Part shown: positions 1-7,477 of the stretch, piece by piece | Layout of the letters: the number at the start of each line of letters is the position of its first letter | Numbering within the stretch: the first letter of the stretch is position 1 | Origin: JAUVZL01 sp965603515 | GTDB taxonomy: Bacteria > Hydrothermota > Tepidihabitantia > SM23-42 | DNA: 48,170 nucleotides | Direction: 5' to 3' | Assembly: GCA_965603515.1 (NCBI GenBank) | Contig: CBFDDH010000019.1 | Coordinates: 1-48,170 of the forward strand | Position numbers and translations under genes: made by a program | Notes under the pieces: model-generated | Databases searched by the model: none | What the model saw: only the letters and a program-made list of their open reading frames with translations | What the model was told of the DNA's origin: nothing

Positions 1-195
1 GCTCAAGGCGAACTCCAGGCTGCAGATAACATAAACAAAGCGGCAAAGATCATCAGCGAAACCCCTGCCGGTATACAACTGCGCTTCTTACAGACGCTGG
101 GTGAAATAGCTACCGAGAAAAACTCTACAACCATTTTCCCGGTGCCGATCGATCTCTTTGCTCCCTTTATAAAGAAGCTAAACGAGAAGGAATGA
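1..195 (+). CDS. Stomatin/slipin-type SPFH protein, C-terminal end (partial)
   Basis: Frame 1 is open from the window edge to a TGA at 193-195 and encodes 64 residues. The peptide reads GIQLRFLQTLGEIATEKNST followed by TIFPVPIDL, which matches the conserved C-terminal part of bacterial slipin/stomatin (Band 7) proteins, where an LQTL-E-A-EKNST-FP-P pattern is typical. These are membrane-anchored scaffold proteins that oligomerise and are often partnered with NfeD-type proteases. The N-terminal membrane anchor and SPFH domain lie outside the window. The gene overlaps the next start by 4 bp (ATGA at 192-195), so it is translationally coupled to the archaemetzincin-like gene. The family call rests on this short segment only. 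Confidence 0.75.
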   Translation, partial: AQGELQAADNINKAAKIISETPAGIQLRFLQTLGEIATEKNSTTIFPVPIDLFAPFIKKLNEKE

Positions 196-674
196 TCAGA
201 GTCTATCAGCAAGAGACATTAGACATTTTTTCCCTGGCACAAAACGTGATCAAAGATTCTTTTAGCCTCGTGGCGCAGGATCAAGGGCATATTACTTTAC
301 CGAAAAATGCCCACAACCCATTAAGGCAGCAGTATAGTGCAGCGGTCATTCTAGATGATATCGCAAGCAAGAAAGACAAGGAGATCGAATATAAACTCTG
401 TTTAGTGAACGTTGACATATATGTACAAAACATGAACTTCATATTCGGTTTAGCCAACCCCGTACGAAAAGCCGCGATCGTCTCGACTTACCGTCTCAAT
501 GGCGACAATACAAGAGAGCGTATTTCCAAAGAGATTGTCCACGAAATGGGTCACCTTTTTGGTCTCGTCCACTGTACCAATAATAAGTGCATTATGCACT
601 TTTCCAATACAGTCAAAGACACGGACGAAAAAGAACAAACCTTTTGCCAAAATTGCAGGAGTAGAATTGAGTAG
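192..674 (+). CDS. Archaemetzincin-like zinc metalloprotease (M54 type)
   Basis: The 160-residue product carries the full archaemetzincin signature: HEMGHLFGLVH at residues 117-127 (three zinc histidines and catalytic Glu118), then C128-x4-C133-x-M135 and C152-x2-C155. In this family the histidines bind the catalytic zinc, the Met forms the Met-turn, and the four cysteines bind a structural zinc. I count 16 residues between Met135 and Cys152, close to the usual 17. No signal peptide is visible, so it is probably cytoplasmic. The length is slightly short for the family (about 180). It starts at the ATGA overlap with the stomatin gene and its 3' end overlaps the TTG start of the aminotransferase. 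Archaemetzincins are best known from archaea and vertebrates and are patchy in bacteria. The substrate is unknown. Confidence 0.85.
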   Translation: MIRVYQQETLDIFSLAQNVIKDSFSLVAQDQGHITLPKNAHNPLRQQYSAAVILDDIASKKDKEIEYKLCLVNVDIYVQNMNFIFGLANPVRKAAIVSTYRLNGDNTRERISKEIVHEMGHLFGLVHCTNNKCIMHFSNTVKDTDEKEQTFCQNCRSRIE

Positions 675-1746
675 GTACACGCTTTTCACACCTGGACCGG
701 TTGACATACCCGACGAGGTAATAAAAGATATTTCAAAACCTCTTATCTATCATCGTGAGGAAAAATTCACCAAAATGCTTGGTGAAATTGCGGAATGTCT
801 GAAAATAATACTGTCCACCAAAGGTAGAATATTTTTCTTTTCTGCATCCGGTACCGGTGCAATGGAAGCAGCATGTAGCAATATTTTATCAAGCCTTGAC
901 CAACCAATTGTCGCTATCTGCGGTAAATTTGGGGAACGCTGGCTCGAGATCTGCGAAGGTTATCATACGAGCCCAATTGTTGCCAAAGTAGACTATGGAA
1001 AATCAATCGAAGCTTCAACAATTCAAGAGCTATTGAAAGAAATAAATAAGCCAACCGTTGTCTTTACAACTCTTACCGAAACATCGACCGGCGCCCTAAA
1101 CGATATCAAGACGCTCGGTGAGGTTGTAAGAAACCACGGTTCGTATCTTGTTGTGGACGGTGTTGCGGGCATCGGTGCTGATGTGTGCCCACAAGACGAC
1201 TGGCATATCGATGTCTTAGTTGGGGCTTCGCAAAAAGCATTGATGTCACCACCTGGGGTATCCTTTGTCTCGGTCAATGATCGGGCTTTTGAAAAAATGA
1301 AAGAGTCTGACCTGCCCAGCTATTATTTCAACCTCAATATCTATGAAAAATTCCGGATTAAGAACCAAACCCCGTGGACGCCAGCGATAAACGTACTATA
1401 CGGACTAAAAACTGGCCTTGACAACATTTTGAAAAGAGGGATTGAAGAAGTTTTCGAGCATCACAAGAAGCTGGCGAAATACGTCCGTGAACGCATCGGC
1501 AATATGGGTTTAGACCTACTCCCTGAACATCCATCAAACGCACTCAGCGTCATGAAAATCCCGGAAAATAATAGCACTGAGCTTATAAATGAACTGAAAG
1601 AAAAGCACGGCATCCTATTTGCCAACGGACAAGCTGACCTGAAGGGTACGATAATCAGGATTGGCCACATGGGAAATTATGATATCAATAAAATGACCGG
1701 GGCGCTTGATGCCCTTGAGACAATATTAGATCAACGGAGAGCCTGA
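667..1746 (+). CDS. Class V aminotransferase (serine-pyruvate/alanine-glyoxylate type)
   Basis: A 359-residue PLP-dependent enzyme of the class V family. The N-terminus LFTPGPVDIPDEV, the SGTGAMEAA phosphate-binding loop, the VVDGVAGIGA aspartate strand and the SQKALMSPPG Schiff-base lysine (Lys190 from the chosen start) are all typical of serine-pyruvate or alanine-glyoxylate aminotransferases. The open frame continues upstream of 667, but that part only shadows the protease gene. The TTG at 667 is preceded by AGGAG at 657-661 and puts the conserved TPGP motif near residue 8, as expected. It overlaps the protease stop by 8 bp. The amino donor (serine, alanine or other) cannot be told from sequence. 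It probably acts in glycine/serine/glyoxylate metabolism in the cytoplasm. Confidence 0.85.
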   Translation: MSRYTLFTPGPVDIPDEVIKDISKPLIYHREEKFTKMLGEIAECLKIILSTKGRIFFFSASGTGAMEAACSNILSSLDQPIVAICGKFGERWLEICEGYHTSPIVAKVDYGKSIEASTIQELLKEINKPTVVFTTLTETSTGALNDIKTLGEVVRNHGSYLVVDGVAGIGADVCPQDDWHIDVLVGASQKALMSPPGVSFVSVNDRAFEKMKESDLPSYYFNLNIYEKFRIKNQTPWTPAINVLYGLKTGLDNILKRGIEEVFEHHKKLAKYVRERIGNMGLDLLPEHPSNALSVMKIPENNSTELINELKEKHGILFANGQADLKGTIIRIGHMGNYDINKMTGALDALETILDQRRA

Positions 1747-1747
1747 A

Positions 1748-2752
1748 ATGAATAGATACATAAAACTAGGGTATGAAGGTATTGAACTTGAACTGCCGGT
1801 TCATGCACTTTATCTGTATAGAGAAAGTAAACAGCTTCTCGAGAACATCATACCACTCATAACCGAAGGTAGCGAACGTAAGGAGAGATGTATTTTTGTC
1901 GGTAGTGAAGAAGACAGTATATATTTGAAACGTAAGTTCAAAAAGCAAATAACCACCATTAGTAAAGGCCTTGGTGCAGCTGATTTTATCCCCTGGATAA
2001 AAAGTGAGTATGATAAACTCCCAAAAAACTACCAAGGTTTACGCGTCTTTTTGGAAAGCACAAATGACTATCTTGGATACGAAGATATCCTGGATGATTT
2101 CAATACCCAGCCTGATTTAAGACTTTTCTTGCTCTGCCAATACAAAATCGATACGATAAGCTCTGGTCAACTTCTCGATATCCTAAAGATACACCCTTAT
2201 GTTTTTGTTGAACACCTGCTCAAGCCCAATTGTTTCTATTCACGCGTCAAACATCGTATATGGCTTGATCCTTTAACTGGTATATTCAACCGCCGGTATT
2301 TTGAGAACCAGCTCAGCAAAGAACTGCAGCGAGCTTCACGGTATGAACACAACCTTTCAATTCTATTTGTTGATATTGATCAGTTCAAGAAAATCAATGA
2401 TGAATTCGGGCATCAGATTGGTGACCACGTACTAGAAGATCTGGCTGATATTCTCGAACGCAGCGTGCGCAGCGTGGATGTCGTGGCTCGCTATGGCGGT
2501 GATGAATTCATAGTTCTCTTACCTGAAACTAAAAAGCCACACGCCAAAAAAACTGCGGAACGTATTCTAAAGTACATAAAACATCATGATTTCTTCAAAG
2601 ATAAACTGAAGGTAAAAGAACTTGCTATTTCAATTGGCATTGCGGGATTTCCCGAAGATGCAGGTGGAACATACGAATTAATAAAGAAAGCGGACAACGC
2701 GCTTTACCAGGCAAAACGCGAAAGCGGTAGCCGGGCGGTTATGTATGAATAA
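1748..2752 (+). CDS. MEDS-type sensory domain fused to GGDEF diguanylate cyclase
   Basis: 334 residues in two parts. Residues about 10-160 resemble the DcmR/MEDS sensory domain (His19 followed by LYLYRES, then a KERCIFVGSEED strand-loop), a RecA-like fold used by some regulators to sense small molecules. Residues about 172-334 are a GGDEF domain with DPLTGIFNRR at the start, FVDIDQFKKIND for metal binding and an intact GGDEF at 250-254, so it should make cyclic di-GMP. An RxxD product-inhibition site (Arg241, Asp244) lies five residues before GGDEF. There is no membrane segment. GGAGAG at 1738-1743 precedes the ATG. It lies 1 bp after the aminotransferase and is followed by a DivIVA-domain gene, suggesting co-transcription. 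The MEDS call is moderately certain; the GGDEF call is firm. Confidence 0.85.
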   Translation: MNRYIKLGYEGIELELPVHALYLYRESKQLLENIIPLITEGSERKERCIFVGSEEDSIYLKRKFKKQITTISKGLGAADFIPWIKSEYDKLPKNYQGLRVFLESTNDYLGYEDILDDFNTQPDLRLFLLCQYKIDTISSGQLLDILKIHPYVFVEHLLKPNCFYSRVKHRIWLDPLTGIFNRRYFENQLSKELQRASRYEHNLSILFVDIDQFKKINDEFGHQIGDHVLEDLADILERSVRSVDVVARYGGDEFIVLLPETKKPHAKKTAERILKYIKHHDFFKDKLKVKELAISIGIAGFPEDAGGTYELIKKADNALYQAKRESGSRAVMYE

Positions 2753-2782
2753 CCATTTCAATTGTCTATGCAAGGAGGTAAA

Positions 2783-3232
2783 ATGCCGATAACCCCTTTA
2801 GAAATCCGCAAGCAGGAATTTCGGAAATCGCTGAGAGGTTATGACCCGCATGAAGTCAGATCATTCCTTGAAATGGTATCTACGGAACTCGAAAATCTAC
2901 TCCGGGAAAATGCTGGTCTCAGCGAGAAAGTCAAGGATATGGATGCTAAAATTGAAGACTATCACCGTATGGAAAAGATCTTACAGGACACACTCACAAC
3001 AACCCAGAAGGCCGCAGATGAGCTGAAAAATGGCGCCAGAAAAGAAGCTGAAACAATAATCGCCAATACAAAAGTCGAAGCTCAGAGGTTTTTAAGAGAA
3101 GCCCAAACTGAGCTCGCTCGAGTCAAAGAAGAAACAAAAATGATTGAACACCAAAAGCTTCTGCTTGTATCAGAATTCAGAGGGCTCTTGGAATCATATC
3201 TGAGGTTACTTGAAAGACTCGAGACGAAATGA
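2783..3232 (+). CDS. DivIVA-domain coiled-coil protein
   Basis: 149 residues beginning MPITPLEIRKQEFRKSLRGY followed by DPHEVRSFL, the standard DivIVA N-terminal domain, then a long helical region (about residues 30-149) with heptad character. DivIVA-like proteins bind curved or polar membrane through exposed hydrophobic and basic residues of the N-terminal domain and recruit division or cell-wall factors. I chose the ATG at 2783 because it follows a strong AGGAGG (2773-2778); the upstream in-frame ATG at 2762 lacks a site and adds seven odd residues. The last 4 bp overlap the start of the phosphorylase gene (ATGA). DivIVA outside Firmicutes and Actinobacteria is less studied, so its role here is inferred from the family. 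Confidence 0.85.
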   Translation: MPITPLEIRKQEFRKSLRGYDPHEVRSFLEMVSTELENLLRENAGLSEKVKDMDAKIEDYHRMEKILQDTLTTTQKAADELKNGARKEAETIIANTKVEAQRFLREAQTELARVKEETKMIEHQKLLLVSEFRGLLESYLRLLERLETK

Positions 3233-4041
3233 AACAGGAGGCATTGGCTGCTGCTGATTATATATGCCAGCGCACAAAGACAAGACCGCAGATCGGAATC
3301 ATCCTCGGAACTGGTTTAGGTTCGCTGATTAAATCATTCAAGATCAGTAAGACATTCACCTATAGCAAACTACCGCATTTCCCCCTCTCGACCGTAGAAT
3401 CCCATAAAGGGAAGCTGATTCTCGGCAGTCTTAAACAGAAGAAGATTATCGCGATGCAAGGACGGTTTCACTACTACGAAGGATACAGCGCCAAACAGAT
3501 TGCTTTACCGGTAATGGTTATGAAGTTTCTTGGCATCAAATATCTGATTGTGATCAATGCCAGCGGAGGGTTAAACCCGAATTTTGTACCCGGTGACATA
3601 ATGATAATTACCGATCACATTAACCTTATCCCCGATAATGCGTTACGTGGGAAGAACGACGTAAAGCTCGGCGCCAGATTTCCTGATCTGTATAATTGTT
3701 ATGATCTAAAGACCATCAAACTCGCTGAAATTGTCGCTCTGGAAAAGAAAATCCCAGTAAAGAAAGGTGTGTACGTTGCAGTCCCTGGTCCAAACCTCGA
3801 AACAAAAGCAGAATATCGTTATTTAAGAACCATTGGCGCTGATGCGGTGGGTATGTCAACAGTACCTGAAGTTATAATGGCGCGTTATCTAAAAATCAAG
3901 GTACTCGGTCTTTCGATTATCACCGACATGGGTATCGCTGATGCATTGAAACCAGCAAGCGTGCGAAGAATAATAGCCACCGCGATACAAGTAGAACCCC
4001 AGTTAAGCAAAATCGTTGGTGGAGTCGTTGAAAAACTATGA
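3229..4041 (+). CDS. punA: Purine nucleoside phosphorylase, trimeric PNP/MTAP family
   Basis: 270 residues of the trimeric PNP family, which cleaves purine nucleosides with phosphate to base and ribose-1-phosphate. Visible motifs are GTGLGS (27-32), VESHKGKL (phosphate/active-site loop), GRFHYYEGY (78-86), NASGGLN (110-116), GPNLETKAEY (187-196, purine-binding Glu) and GADAVGMSTVPE (203-214). An unusual point is Asp233 in ITDMG: classical bacterial and human 6-oxopurine enzymes have Asn there (ITN), while methylthioadenosine phosphorylases have Asp. This could shift the substrate towards 6-aminopurines. The gene is coupled to the DivIVA gene by ATGA and overlaps the next start by 4 bp. Family assignment is firm; substrate preference is not. 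Confidence 0.88.
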   Translation: MKQEALAAADYICQRTKTRPQIGIILGTGLGSLIKSFKISKTFTYSKLPHFPLSTVESHKGKLILGSLKQKKIIAMQGRFHYYEGYSAKQIALPVMVMKFLGIKYLIVINASGGLNPNFVPGDIMIITDHINLIPDNALRGKNDVKLGARFPDLYNCYDLKTIKLAEIVALEKKIPVKKGVYVAVPGPNLETKAEYRYLRTIGADAVGMSTVPEVIMARYLKIKVLGLSIITDMGIADALKPASVRRIIATAIQVEPQLSKIVGGVVEKL

Positions 4042-4931
4042 CCAGAAATAAGTACCAACTAATCCTTTTTACTTTTATGCTAACCCTCATGGTGACCAGC
4101 TGTTCAAACAAAGCAGAGCGTATCGCTAACGCCCGAAAGTATATTAAGACATGGAACTACGATCGCGCCCTGACCGAGATAATTTCTTACCGCAAAGCAA
4201 AAGACGCGGAAATCCAATATCTGTTAGGGTACTGTTATCTAAAGAAAAATGAATTCGGGGAGGCGGCAATATATTTTCAAAAATCATTGGTCAATAGTGA
4301 GTTTTTCAAAGACAGTGTTATCGCACTCTATAATGGACTTTCCAGGAATGCCATAAAAATAAAGGAACCACAAAGAGCCCTGTTCTTCTATGGAGAAATC
4401 GCAAAATTGGTTCCGACCTATGAACAGGCAAGCAATCTGTTCTTGATCGGTGATTTGAATTTCAACAACGGTAACTACCCTGCTTCTATCCAGGCTTATA
4501 CGAAAGCATTAGCGATCGATTCAATATCGAAACAGGCACGTCGCGTCAAGCAAAAATTAGTCAAGGCATTATTCGAAAGTAACAGCTTTTACAAAGCTCT
4601 GCCACTTGCTCAAGAACAATACGAGAAATTGAAAACTGCAGCCAATTTGTTACAACTGAGCGAAATACATTTTGCGCTCGGCCATAATCTCTTGAATGAA
4701 GGCTTATTAGATAGTGCGCAGGTTTTCTTTGAACTGATAATATCCATGCAAGAACCAAAATCACTGCTGGATGATGCATACTTCTTTGTTGGTGAGATAT
4801 ACCTGAAAAGAAACAATCTTGACAAGGCTCTTGAAGCTTACAAGAAGGTACTTCGACTCAACCCCTACGAAAAAGGTGAGGTCGTAAGAAAAGCAAAAGA
4901 ACGGATCAAGGAAATCAAGGAGAAAGCATGA
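4038..4931 (+). CDS. TPR-repeat lipoprotein
   Basis: 297 residues. The N-terminus is a lipoprotein signal peptide (basic MTRNKY, hydrophobic core, lipobox VTSC with Cys22). The mature part is almost entirely helical tetratricopeptide-type repeats: clear examples are the segments starting near AEIQYLLGYCYLKKNEFGEA, NLFLIGDLNFNNGNYPASIQ and DDAYFFVGEIYLKRNNLDKA. TPR lipoproteins act as periplasmic scaffolds at the inner or outer membrane. The gene overlaps the phosphorylase gene by 4 bp and the next (BamD-like) gene by 4 bp, so it probably serves an envelope function with the latter. The specific role is unknown. Confidence 0.75.
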   Translation: MTRNKYQLILFTFMLTLMVTSCSNKAERIANARKYIKTWNYDRALTEIISYRKAKDAEIQYLLGYCYLKKNEFGEAAIYFQKSLVNSEFFKDSVIALYNGLSRNAIKIKEPQRALFFYGEIAKLVPTYEQASNLFLIGDLNFNNGNYPASIQAYTKALAIDSISKQARRVKQKLVKALFESNSFYKALPLAQEQYEKLKTAANLLQLSEIHFALGHNLLNEGLLDSAQVFFELIISMQEPKSLLDDAYFFVGEIYLKRNNLDKALEAYKKVLRLNPYEKGEVVRKAKERIKEIKEKA

Positions 4932-5842
4932 GGAACATAGTTTATGACATAAATAATTTGTTATATGGTATGGCGACCCGTATAGTCTTAGGGCATCGTT
5001 GCGCGGCTAATAATAGAACGAGAAACAATGAACCAATAAGGATACGGGCGGCGACGCCATATACCAGTTACAAAAAAACGAAAAATATAGGTGGTTTTCG
5101 TAAAACAACATGCCTTATTTTGTTGTGTCTGTTCATCTCCTGTGGTTCAAAACAGGTATTATCATCTCTCGAGCCGGATGATGAATTCGAAAGAGCGGTG
5201 TCGCTTTTTGAACAGGAAAACTACAACAAAGCCGTGTTAGCTTTTGAACGAATACTCTTTTACCATCCTTCATCTGAATATGTCGATGATGCTCAGTACT
5301 GGTTGGGCAAAACTTATTTTGAGCAAAAGGATTATGATCAAGCTATTGTTGAATTTGATTATCTGATAAAAAACTTTTCAACATCAAGCTTTATTGAAGA
5401 GGCATATCTTTATCGCATCAAGGCTTACCTTGAAAAAGCACCAAGTTATGAAAAAGATCCGACTGAAACCGGGAATGCGATTGGCTTTTGCGATCAATTT
5501 CTTACCCATTTCCCTAATTCCAAGCACACCGATGAAGTGAAAGAAATAATTCTGGTCGCGCGGAACCATCTTGCAAAAAAAGAGATGGAAAACGGGAAAA
5601 TTTACCTAAAGCTCGGTGAGCCCGAAGCCGCGCTTCTCTATTTCAACTACGTAATTGAAACGTATCCGGAAACTGAGTTCAGTAGCGAAGCAAAATACAA
5701 TGCCGCAAGAATATTAGAAAAAAATGAACAACCTAACAAAGCACTTAAATTATATAAAGAATTACTCGAAGATGACAAATGGCGAGAGAGAATAATAAAA
5801 GAAAAAGGTGCCAAGATACTAGAAAAAGAATCGGAAGAATAA
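4928..5842 (+). CDS. bamD: BamD-like TPR outer-membrane assembly lipoprotein with an in-frame N-terminal insertion
   Basis: 304 residues. After Cys72 the protein resembles BamD/YfiO lipoproteins, with repeated FEQENYNKAVLAFERILFYH, AQYWLGKTYFEQKDYDQAI and AALLYFNYVIETYPETEFS units. BamD helps insert beta-barrel proteins in the outer membrane. The lipobox ends FISC at Cys72, which is far too deep for a normal signal peptide. The start is fixed by ATGA overlap with the upstream gene, and the only other in-frame start before the lipobox that could help, ATG at 4970, still leaves a long extension. Removing 150 bp between near-identical 7-bp repeats (4934-4940 and 5084-5090) would give a normal 22-residue signal with Cys22. 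The inserted DNA is palindromic (see repeat entry). Confidence 0.78.
   Translation: MRNIVYDINNLLYGMATRIVLGHRCAANNRTRNNEPIRIRAATPYTSYKKTKNIGGFRKTTCLILLCLFISCGSKQVLSSLEPDDEFERAVSLFEQENYNKAVLAFERILFYHPSSEYVDDAQYWLGKTYFEQKDYDQAIVEFDYLIKNFSTSSFIEEAYLYRIKAYLEKAPSYEKDPTETGNAIGFCDQFLTHFPNSKHTDEVKEIILVARNHLAKKEMENGKIYLKLGEPEAALLYFNYVIETYPETEFSSEAKYNAARILEKNEQPNKALKLYKELLEDDKWRERIIKEKGAKILEKESEE
4934..5090 (+). repeat. Palindromic element inserted in frame in the BamD-like gene
   Basis: Arms at 4960-4984 and 5041-5065 are inverted copies matching at 18 of 25 positions without gaps, spanning 106 bp. The block is bounded by short direct repeats AACATAG (4934-4940) and AATATAG (5084-5090) exactly 150 bp apart, i.e. 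50 codons. The insert adds residues 5-54 (rich in Arg and Asn) ahead of the hydrophobic signal core. This resembles the known behaviour of Rickettsia palindromic elements that insert in frame in proteins, although no relationship to that family is claimed. Confidence 0.6.
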
Positions 5843-5870
5843 TAAACAAATCACCGGATAGAAAAAGGGA

Positions 5871-6446
5871 ATGAAGAAAATCGAAAAAGTAGGTGTATTC
5901 GGTGGGCTTTTTGACCCACCACATATCGGACATCTTATCATTGCCCAATCCGTTTTAGAGGAATTTAGACTGGGCAAAATAATATTTGTGCCCGCCGGTA
6001 ACCCACCCCATAAACATAAATTTTCGCCTTATGCTACTAGGTACAAAATGACTGAGCTGGCAATAATGGGCAACCAGAAATTCTCCATTAGCGATATTGA
6101 AAAAGAGATACCTGGCAAAACATATACAGTTGAAGTTCTCAAGAATTTCAAACAACAAATTAAAGGGATGATCTATTTGATAATCGGATGTGACCAATGG
6201 GAAGAGATCAACACATGGAAAACCCCTGAAGAACTGTTTAAATGCTGTAAAATCATTGTTATACCCCGACTCCGGCATTCGATCAGAAAAATTGAACGTT
6301 TTTCGAACAAGGTCCTAATAAGTCACGCGCCCTTAATTGATATTTCTTCAACCAACATAAGAAAAAACGTTAAACACAACCATAGTATTCAATATTTGGT
6401 ACCAAATGAAGTATATAAGTATATAAAACGAAAAAAACTCTACTGA
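5871..6446 (+). CDS. nadD: Nicotinate-nucleotide adenylyltransferase
   Basis: 191 residues of the nucleotidyltransferase superfamily. It joins ATP and nicotinate mononucleotide to make deamido-NAD in NAD biosynthesis, in the cytoplasm. GVFGGLFDPPHIGHLIIAQ at the N-terminus carries the GGxFDPxHxGH motif, PAGNPPHK is the usual substrate loop, and ISSTNIRKN near the C-terminus is the ISSTxxR motif. The length is normal for the family. AAAAGGGA precedes the ATG by a few bases. It follows the BamD-like gene by 28 bp and converges with the lipid kinase gene, overlapping its 3' end by 7 bp; no terminator separates the two. Confidence 0.93.
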   Translation: MKKIEKVGVFGGLFDPPHIGHLIIAQSVLEEFRLGKIIFVPAGNPPHKHKFSPYATRYKMTELAIMGNQKFSISDIEKEIPGKTYTVEVLKNFKQQIKGMIYLIIGCDQWEEINTWKTPEELFKCCKIIVIPRLRHSIRKIERFSNKVLISHAPLIDISSTNIRKNVKHNHSIQYLVPNEVYKYIKRKKLY

Positions 6447-7381
6447 TCCCTTGGCATTTTGATCTTTATCGCCTTTGGCACAATTGTCACGACCGCCTCA
6501 TGTGCCTTTTCTTCCTCTCCATCAATATCAGCAAGAAAAACTTCATCCGATTTCACCTTCAGTTCTTTTCCTTGATAATGATAAACATGATGATATTCCA
6601 AATGTCTTCCTTTGTAGACCTTAGCCAAAACATTTGAAACGAGTTTGAAAATATTTGTATCTTTTACATAAATAAACTCCAGGATTCCATCAACAACAGA
6701 TGCCATGGGAGCTGCATGCATACCTCCACCAAAATATTGTCCATTCAAGGCACCAATAATCGTCATTGATCCTTCGTCGATAAGTTTATTATCGATCCAG
6801 ATCGGTAGTTTACGAGGCTTGAACGATAATAGGGCTATAAGACTCGAAATCAAAAAGGTTAAAAATCCTCCTAGATTTTTCGGGATATTATTTGCGATCC
6901 TGACTACATTACCACCGAGTCCGATATCGAATACATTTATAAAATATCGTTTCCACACCTTATTACGACTCTTGAAAACTGTCTTACCAACATCGATGAG
7001 CTTCGTAACCCCTCCACTGATTAAGTCAATAGCTTTCTCGTAATCTCTTGGTATATGCAATGTCCTTGATAGATCAGTACCTGTCCCTACGGGTATCATT
7101 ACAAGATCTGGCATACACTTTGATTCAGCAGCAGAATTCAAAATACCGTTTACGATTTCGTTGAACGTACCTTCACCCCCGACACTGACAATACATTGTG
7201 CACGATTTTTGATTGCATCCCGGGCAAGACGATAAGCATGCATTCTCTTTCCGGTCAATTGTACAGTGACCTTAAATCCCTTTGTCTTCATATACTCCAC
7301 AATTTGAGGCCACAACTTACGTAATAACCCATGACCAGCACAAGGGTTAATTATCGCATAGATTTCAGGTGATTGGAACAC
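6440..7381 (-). CDS. Diacylglycerol/lipid kinase family protein
   Basis: 313 residues of the DagK/LCB5-like lipid kinase family. NPCAGHG near residue 13, GGEGTFNEIVNG (family consensus GGDGT, here Glu replaces Asp), PVGTGTDLSRTL, the LGGNVVRIAN turn and MHAAPMASVVDG are visible in the expected order. These enzymes use ATP to phosphorylate diacylglycerol or related lipids at the inner membrane; the actual lipid cannot be told. The start is GTG at 7379-7381. No ribosome-binding site precedes it; instead a promoter ends 6 nt upstream, so the mRNA looks leaderless. It is divergent from polA and converges with nadD. Confidence 0.85.
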   Translation of the reverse strand: MFQSPEIYAIINPCAGHGLLRKLWPQIVEYMKTKGFKVTVQLTGKRMHAYRLARDAIKNRAQCIVSVGGEGTFNEIVNGILNSAAESKCMPDLVMIPVGTGTDLSRTLHIPRDYEKAIDLISGGVTKLIDVGKTVFKSRNKVWKRYFINVFDIGLGGNVVRIANNIPKNLGGFLTFLISSLIALLSFKPRKLPIWIDNKLIDEGSMTIIGALNGQYFGGGMHAAPMASVVDGILEFIYVKDTNIFKLVSNVLAKVYKGRHLEYHHVYHYQGKELKVKSDEVFLADIDGEEEKAHEAVVTIVPKAIKIKMPRDQ

Positions 7382-7387
7382 TATACA

Positions 7388-7415
7388 ATACTACACGTAT
7401 TACATTATGTGTCAA
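7388..7415 (-). promoter_or_regulatory. Promoter of the lipid kinase gene, leaderless type
   Basis: On the minus strand: TTGACA (7410-7415), 16-bp spacer, TAGTAT (7388-7393), then 6 nt to the GTG start. The predicted transcription start falls at or next to the start codon. Confidence 0.65.
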
Positions 7416-7444
7416 CGATATTGATATTAAAAAGTGAACAGACC

Positions 7445-7472
7445 TTGCTTCATAATGGATATTGGATATAAT
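7445..7472 (+). promoter_or_regulatory. Promoter of polA, leaderless type
   Basis: TTGCTT (7445-7450, weak -35), 16-bp spacer, perfect TATAAT (7467-7472), then 5 nt to GTG at 7478. No Shine-Dalgarno sequence is present. Confidence 0.6.
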
Positions 7473-7477
7473 TTATT

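Noticed and set aside
499..666. 56-codon upstream extension of the aminotransferase
   Set aside because: It lies inside the archaemetzincin gene; the TTG at 667 has a ribosome-binding site and fits the family start.
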